Assembly: GCA_934613505.1 (NCBI GenBank)
Contig: CAKTTB010000009.1
Coordinates: 1-64,000 of the forward strand
DNA from: an uncultured Oscillospiraceae bacterium
GTDB lineage: Bacteria > Bacillota > Clostridia > Oscillospirales > Oscillospiraceae
Reading direction: 5' to 3'
Length of the DNA stretch: 64,000 nt
Shown in pieces: positions 61,117 through 64,000 of this stretch. Every line of letters starts with the position of its first letter. Positions within the stretch are counted from its first letter, which is position 1. The notes below the pieces were generated by a model. The model did not search any database. It was given only the letters and a program-made list of their open reading frames with translations, and was not told where the DNA came from. Position numbers and translations under genes: made by a program.

Positions 61117-63993
61117 ATGACCGTTCTGCACGGCTTCACCTGTACACGCGCGCGGCGCATCGAAGAGCTGGACGCGACGCTGCATGAATACCTCCACGCG
61201 GCATCCGGCGCAAGGCTCTGCTGGCTGGAACGCGGGGATGAGAACAAATCGTTCTGTGCGGCGTTCCGGACGCTTCCGTTCGATGATTCCGGCGTCTTTC
61301 ATATTCTGGAGCATTCCGTCCTCTGCGGCTCACGGAACTATCCGGTCAAGGAGCCGTTCGTCGAGCTGATGAAAGGCTCGCTCAACACCTTTCTTAACGC
61401 GCTGACCTACCCGGACAAGACGTGCTACCCGGTCTCCAGCCGCAACGATCAGGATTTTCTGAATCTGATGCGCGTCTATCTGGACGCGGTCTTTTTCCCG
61501 CGCATCTATGACAAGCCGGAGATCTTCCGGCAGGAGGGCTGGCACTATGAGCTGCACGACGGGAAGCTGACGCAGAGCGGCGTGGTACTCAATGAGATGA
61601 AGGGCGCGTTCGCGGACCCGGATACGCTGCTGGCCAACGCGCTGACCCGCGCGATCTTCCCGGATACGCCGTACCGGTTCGTGTCCGGCGGCGACCCGGA
61701 GGCGATCCCCGGTCTGACGTATGAGGCGTTTACCGCCGCGCACAGGCGGTTTTATCACCCGTCCAATTCGTATCTGCTGCTGGACGGCAGCATTGATCCG
61801 GACGCGTGCCTGCAGCTGCTGGATACCTATCTGGGCGGCTTCACGGCTATCTGCCCGGACACGCAGATCCGTCCGCAGCCGCCGGTGTGCCCGCCGCCGC
61901 AGACCATCGAGTATCAGCTCCCGGCCGGAGAGCCGCTGGAAGAGCGCATGAAGCTCGGCCGCGGCTACGTGATCGGGACGTATGCCGACGATGAGAAAAT
62001 TTTTGCCGCGCAGATCCTCTGCGACGTGCTCTGCGGCAGCAACCATGCGCCGCTGTGCCGCGCGGTTCTTGAAAAGGGGCTGGCCGAGGATGTAAGCCTT
62101 GCCTGCGACGATGAGATGCTGCAGCCGCTGCTGGTGCTGCAGGTACAGAATTTCCGGCAGGAGGATCTGCCGGAGATCGACCGGACGATCCGGGAAACGC
62201 TGACGGCGCTGGCCGAGACCGGTCTGGACCACGCGCAGCTCAAGGCGTCGCTCGCGAGCTTTGAGTTCCGCCTGCGCGAGCGCGATTACGGAACGATGCC
62301 GCGCGGTCTGGTGTTTATGTTTGAGATCCTGTCCAGCTGGCTCTATGACGGCGATCCCGCTGCCCGGCTGAGCTTCGGCGCGGTGTTTGGGCGCCTGCAC
62401 GCGGCCATCGAGGACGGATATTTTGAGGCGCTCCTGCGTGAGCTGCTGCTGGAAAATCCGCATACGGCGGAGATCCGGATGCAGCCGTCCGAGACCTGCG
62501 GCGCAGAGCGGCAGGCGCGCAGTCAGGCACAGCTGCAAGCCATTCTGGAGGGAATGACGCCGCAGATGCGCGCGGACATACTCGCGCAGCAGCAGACGCT
62601 CGCGCAGATGCAGCAGGAGCCGGACAGCCCGGAGGCCCTGCAGACCATCCCGCATGTCCGCCTCTCCGATATCCCGCGTGAGCCGGCGGAGCTGCCGCTT
62701 GCGATCGAGCGGGACGGGGCGCTCCTTCTGCACGAGCTGCCGACGGACGGCATTGCGTATCCCGTTTTCTATTTTGCTGCGGACGATCTTTCCGAGGAAG
62801 AACTGCCGTATGCGTCGCTGCTGTGTGCGATTTTGTCCCAGCTGCCGACGAAGCATATGGAGGCACTGGAGCTGCAGAAGCAGCTGCGGCTGCTGCTCGG
62901 CAGCTTCGCGGTGAGCCTGATGCCGTGTACGAAGTATCAGTCGTCGCAGGAATACCGGCTGTTTGCTGCGGTCTCCTGCAGCGCGCTGGAGACGAAGCTG
63001 CCGGAGGCCATGCGCCTGAGCGCGGAGATCCTGACGGAAACGGACTTCTCGGACAAGGCCCGGCTTCTCGAGCTGATCCGCCAGCTGCGCGAGAGCGTGC
63101 AGCAGCAGATCGTCGGATCCGGCTCGTCCTTTGCCATGATCCGCGCCTGCGCGGCGCTCAGCCCGGCAAGCGCCTGCACGGAGCTTTGCGGCGGCATCGC
63201 CTATTACCGCTGGCTGCGCGAGCTGGAGCAGGACTTTGACGCGCGCGCCGAAGCGCTGATCAACACCTTGCAGACGCTTACGGAGCGGCTGTTTGTAAAA
63301 GCGCGCCTGCTCTGTTCCGTGACCGGCACGAAAAAGGCGGCGGAGACCGTCACCGGCACGCTGGACGCGGAGCTTCCCACCGGTCAGCCGGCAGGACCTG
63401 CGCAGAAGGCCCGCTGTTTGCAGGCAAAGCACGAAGGGATTGTTATTCCGTCGGATGTATCGTTTGCCGCAGCCTGCGGCGATCTGCATGATGCCGAAGG
63501 GGAATACTGCGGGCAGATGCGCATTGCCTGCCATGTCGCGTCCCTCGGCCATTTCTGGAACGAGATCCGCGTGCAGGGCGGCGCGTACGGCACCGGCCTT
63601 CTGGTGCGCGAGACGGGGCTTGTCAGCGCGTACACCTACCGCGATCCGGACTGCGCACGCTCGCTGCAGACCATCGGCCAGACGGCGGACTATCTGCGCG
63701 CGCAGGCGGCGGAGGGAACGCCGCTGGACGTCAATATCATCGGCGCCATCAGCGACGCCGAGCCGCTTCTGTCCCCGCGGCTGCAGGGCGCGGTTTCTGA
63801 CACGCGCCTTCTGAAGCGCATCACGCAGACCAGCCGCCGCCAGCTGCGGCACGAGATGCTGGATACCCGGCCGGAGGATCTGGCCGGCTGCGGAGAAAAG
63901 ATCGGAGCGGCACTGGAAGCGGGCGCTGTCTGCGTCCTCGGCCCGCGCGAGCAGCTGGAGGCCTGCGGCAATCTGGACCTGCAGACGCTCTGA
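61117..63993 (+). CDS. M16C-type zinc metallopeptidase (presequence-protease-like)
   Basis: ATG 61117 is preceded by AAAAGGAG; the open frame upstream runs through the repeat and is not coding. The 958-residue product has the inverted zinc motif HILEHSVLCGS (HxxEH, about residues 68-72) followed by the second Glu in the region EPFVELMKGSLNTFLNALTYP, with GWHYELHDGKLTQSGVVLNEMKG downstream, and four repeated M16 domains across its length. This is the PreP/insulinase (M16C) group, cytoplasmic peptidases that degrade short peptides. The C-terminal inactive halves have GGAYGTGLLVRETG. It is complete within the window. Confidence 0.9.
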   Translation: MTVLHGFTCTRARRIEELDATLHEYLHAASGARLCWLERGDENKSFCAAFRTLPFDDSGVFHILEHSVLCGSRNYPVKEPFVELMKGSLNTFLNALTYPDKTCYPVSSRNDQDFLNLMRVYLDAVFFPRIYDKPEIFRQEGWHYELHDGKLTQSGVVLNEMKGAFADPDTLLANALTRAIFPDTPYRFVSGGDPEAIPGLTYEAFTAAHRRFYHPSNSYLLLDGSIDPDACLQLLDTYLGGFTAICPDTQIRPQPPVCPPPQTIEYQLPAGEPLEERMKLGRGYVIGTYADDEKIFAAQILCDVLCGSNHAPLCRAVLEKGLAEDVSLACDDEMLQPLLVLQVQNFRQEDLPEIDRTIRETLTALAETGLDHAQLKASLASFEFRLRERDYGTMPRGLVFMFEILSSWLYDGDPAARLSFGAVFGRLHAAIEDGYFEALLRELLLENPHTAEIRMQPSETCGAERQARSQAQLQAILEGMTPQMRADILAQQQTLAQMQQEPDSPEALQTIPHVRLSDIPREPAELPLAIERDGALLLHELPTDGIAYPVFYFAADDLSEEELPYASLLCAILSQLPTKHMEALELQKQLRLLLGSFAVSLMPCTKYQSSQEYRLFAAVSCSALETKLPEAMRLSAEILTETDFSDKARLLELIRQLRESVQQQIVGSGSSFAMIRACAALSPASACTELCGGIAYYRWLRELEQDFDARAEALINTLQTLTERLFVKARLLCSVTGTKKAAETVTGTLDAELPTGQPAGPAQKARCLQAKHEGIVIPSDVSFAAACGDLHDAEGEYCGQMRIACHVASLGHFWNEIRVQGGAYGTGLLVRETGLVSAYTYRDPDCARSLQTIGQTADYLRAQAAEGTPLDVNIIGAISDAEPLLSPRLQGAVSDTRLLKRITQTSRRQLRHEMLDTRPEDLAGCGEKIGAALEAGAVCVLGPREQLEACGNLDLQTL

Positions 63994-64000
63994 GGCAGAG

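Noticed and set aside
61330..63852. 840-residue frame antisense to the M16 peptidase
   Set aside because: Arg/Leu/Gln-rich shadow; the peptidase on the plus strand has an intact zinc motif over the same bases.
1..64000. CRISPR arrays, rRNA, prophage structural genes, or biosynthetic clusters
   Set aside because: No regularly spaced repeats, no rRNA sequence, no phage capsid/tail genes and no NRPS/PKS or RiPP signatures were found in either strand.

Overview
The window reads as chromosome of a GC-rich, Gram-positive gut-type anaerobe of the Clostridia, most likely an Oscillospiraceae-like lineage (inference from gene content; no 16S is present). Supporting signs are SLH-domain surface proteins with typical signal peptides, a YolD/Y-family polymerase pair under a Firmicutes-type LexA box, YtrA-type GntR regulation, a ferredoxin:thioredoxin-reductase-like protein beside thioredoxin, good sigma-A promoters (TTGACA-17-TATAAT) and dispersed CTCTCCC/GGGAGAG palindromic repeats. 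Genes are dense, about 45 intact coding sequences on both strands, with three tRNAs.

Layout. 0-5 kb: a five-repeat zinc-ribbon protein and a large SLH surface protein. 5-9.6 kb: a purine module (GntR/UTRA regulator divergent from a purine permease and two adenosine-deaminase-family enzymes) with a striking inverted pair of operator-like sites. 9.6-17 kb: tRNA-Leu, then an MMPL/RND exporter overlapping a giant GLUG-repeat surface protein. 17-22.3 kb: malic enzyme, a solute-binding lipoprotein and a cluster of decayed genes (an internally deleted lipoprotein paralogue, an internally deleted DUF368 gene, a frameshifted lipoprotein), plus TfoX-N and DUF3786 proteins.

22.4-27.8 kb is a small integrated island. 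A 23-bp direct repeat of the 3' end of tRNA-Tyr brackets an FmdE-FecE-FecC/D-FecB-like metal uptake operon with a structured leader, an oriT-like region, and a mobC and a tyrosine integrase that have both lost their 5' ends at one shared deletion junction. tRNA-Tyr and tRNA-Thr follow.

28-36.9 kb: beta-CASP metallo-beta-lactamase protein, an enoate/dienoyl-CoA-reductase-type flavoenzyme, tcdA, an ACT-ACT-metallo-beta-lactamase fusion, a YfcE-type phosphodiesterase, and yolD plus a Y-family polymerase. 37-45.5 kb: a YtrA-type regulated ABC exporter, purine nucleoside phosphorylase with an MtnA-like protein, a protein of unknown function, a CBS-containing inorganic pyrophosphatase and a histidine phosphatase. 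45.5-54.3 kb: a second SLH surface protein, thioredoxin/FTR-like pair, a glycolipid glycosyltransferase with a CrtO-like partner, and an SPFH/zinc-ribbon/TPM three-gene set resembling Bacillus ydjGHI. 54.3-64 kb: a MITE-like element, GH13 glucosidase, a divergent purine phosphoribosyltransferase and second purine permease, pseudouridine kinase and glycosidase, and an M16 zinc peptidase.

The common thread is nucleoside and base salvage: two AzgA-type permeases, two deaminases, a nucleoside phosphorylase, a phosphoribosyltransferase and the psuK/psuG pair. The most novel points are the tRNA-Tyr island and its leader RNA, the ACT-MBL fusion, an MtnA-like protein lacking the usual RGAPAI motif next to PNP, and a composite repeat consisting of a 30-bp perfect palindrome plus a two-hairpin element found in the same arrangement behind two unrelated genes.
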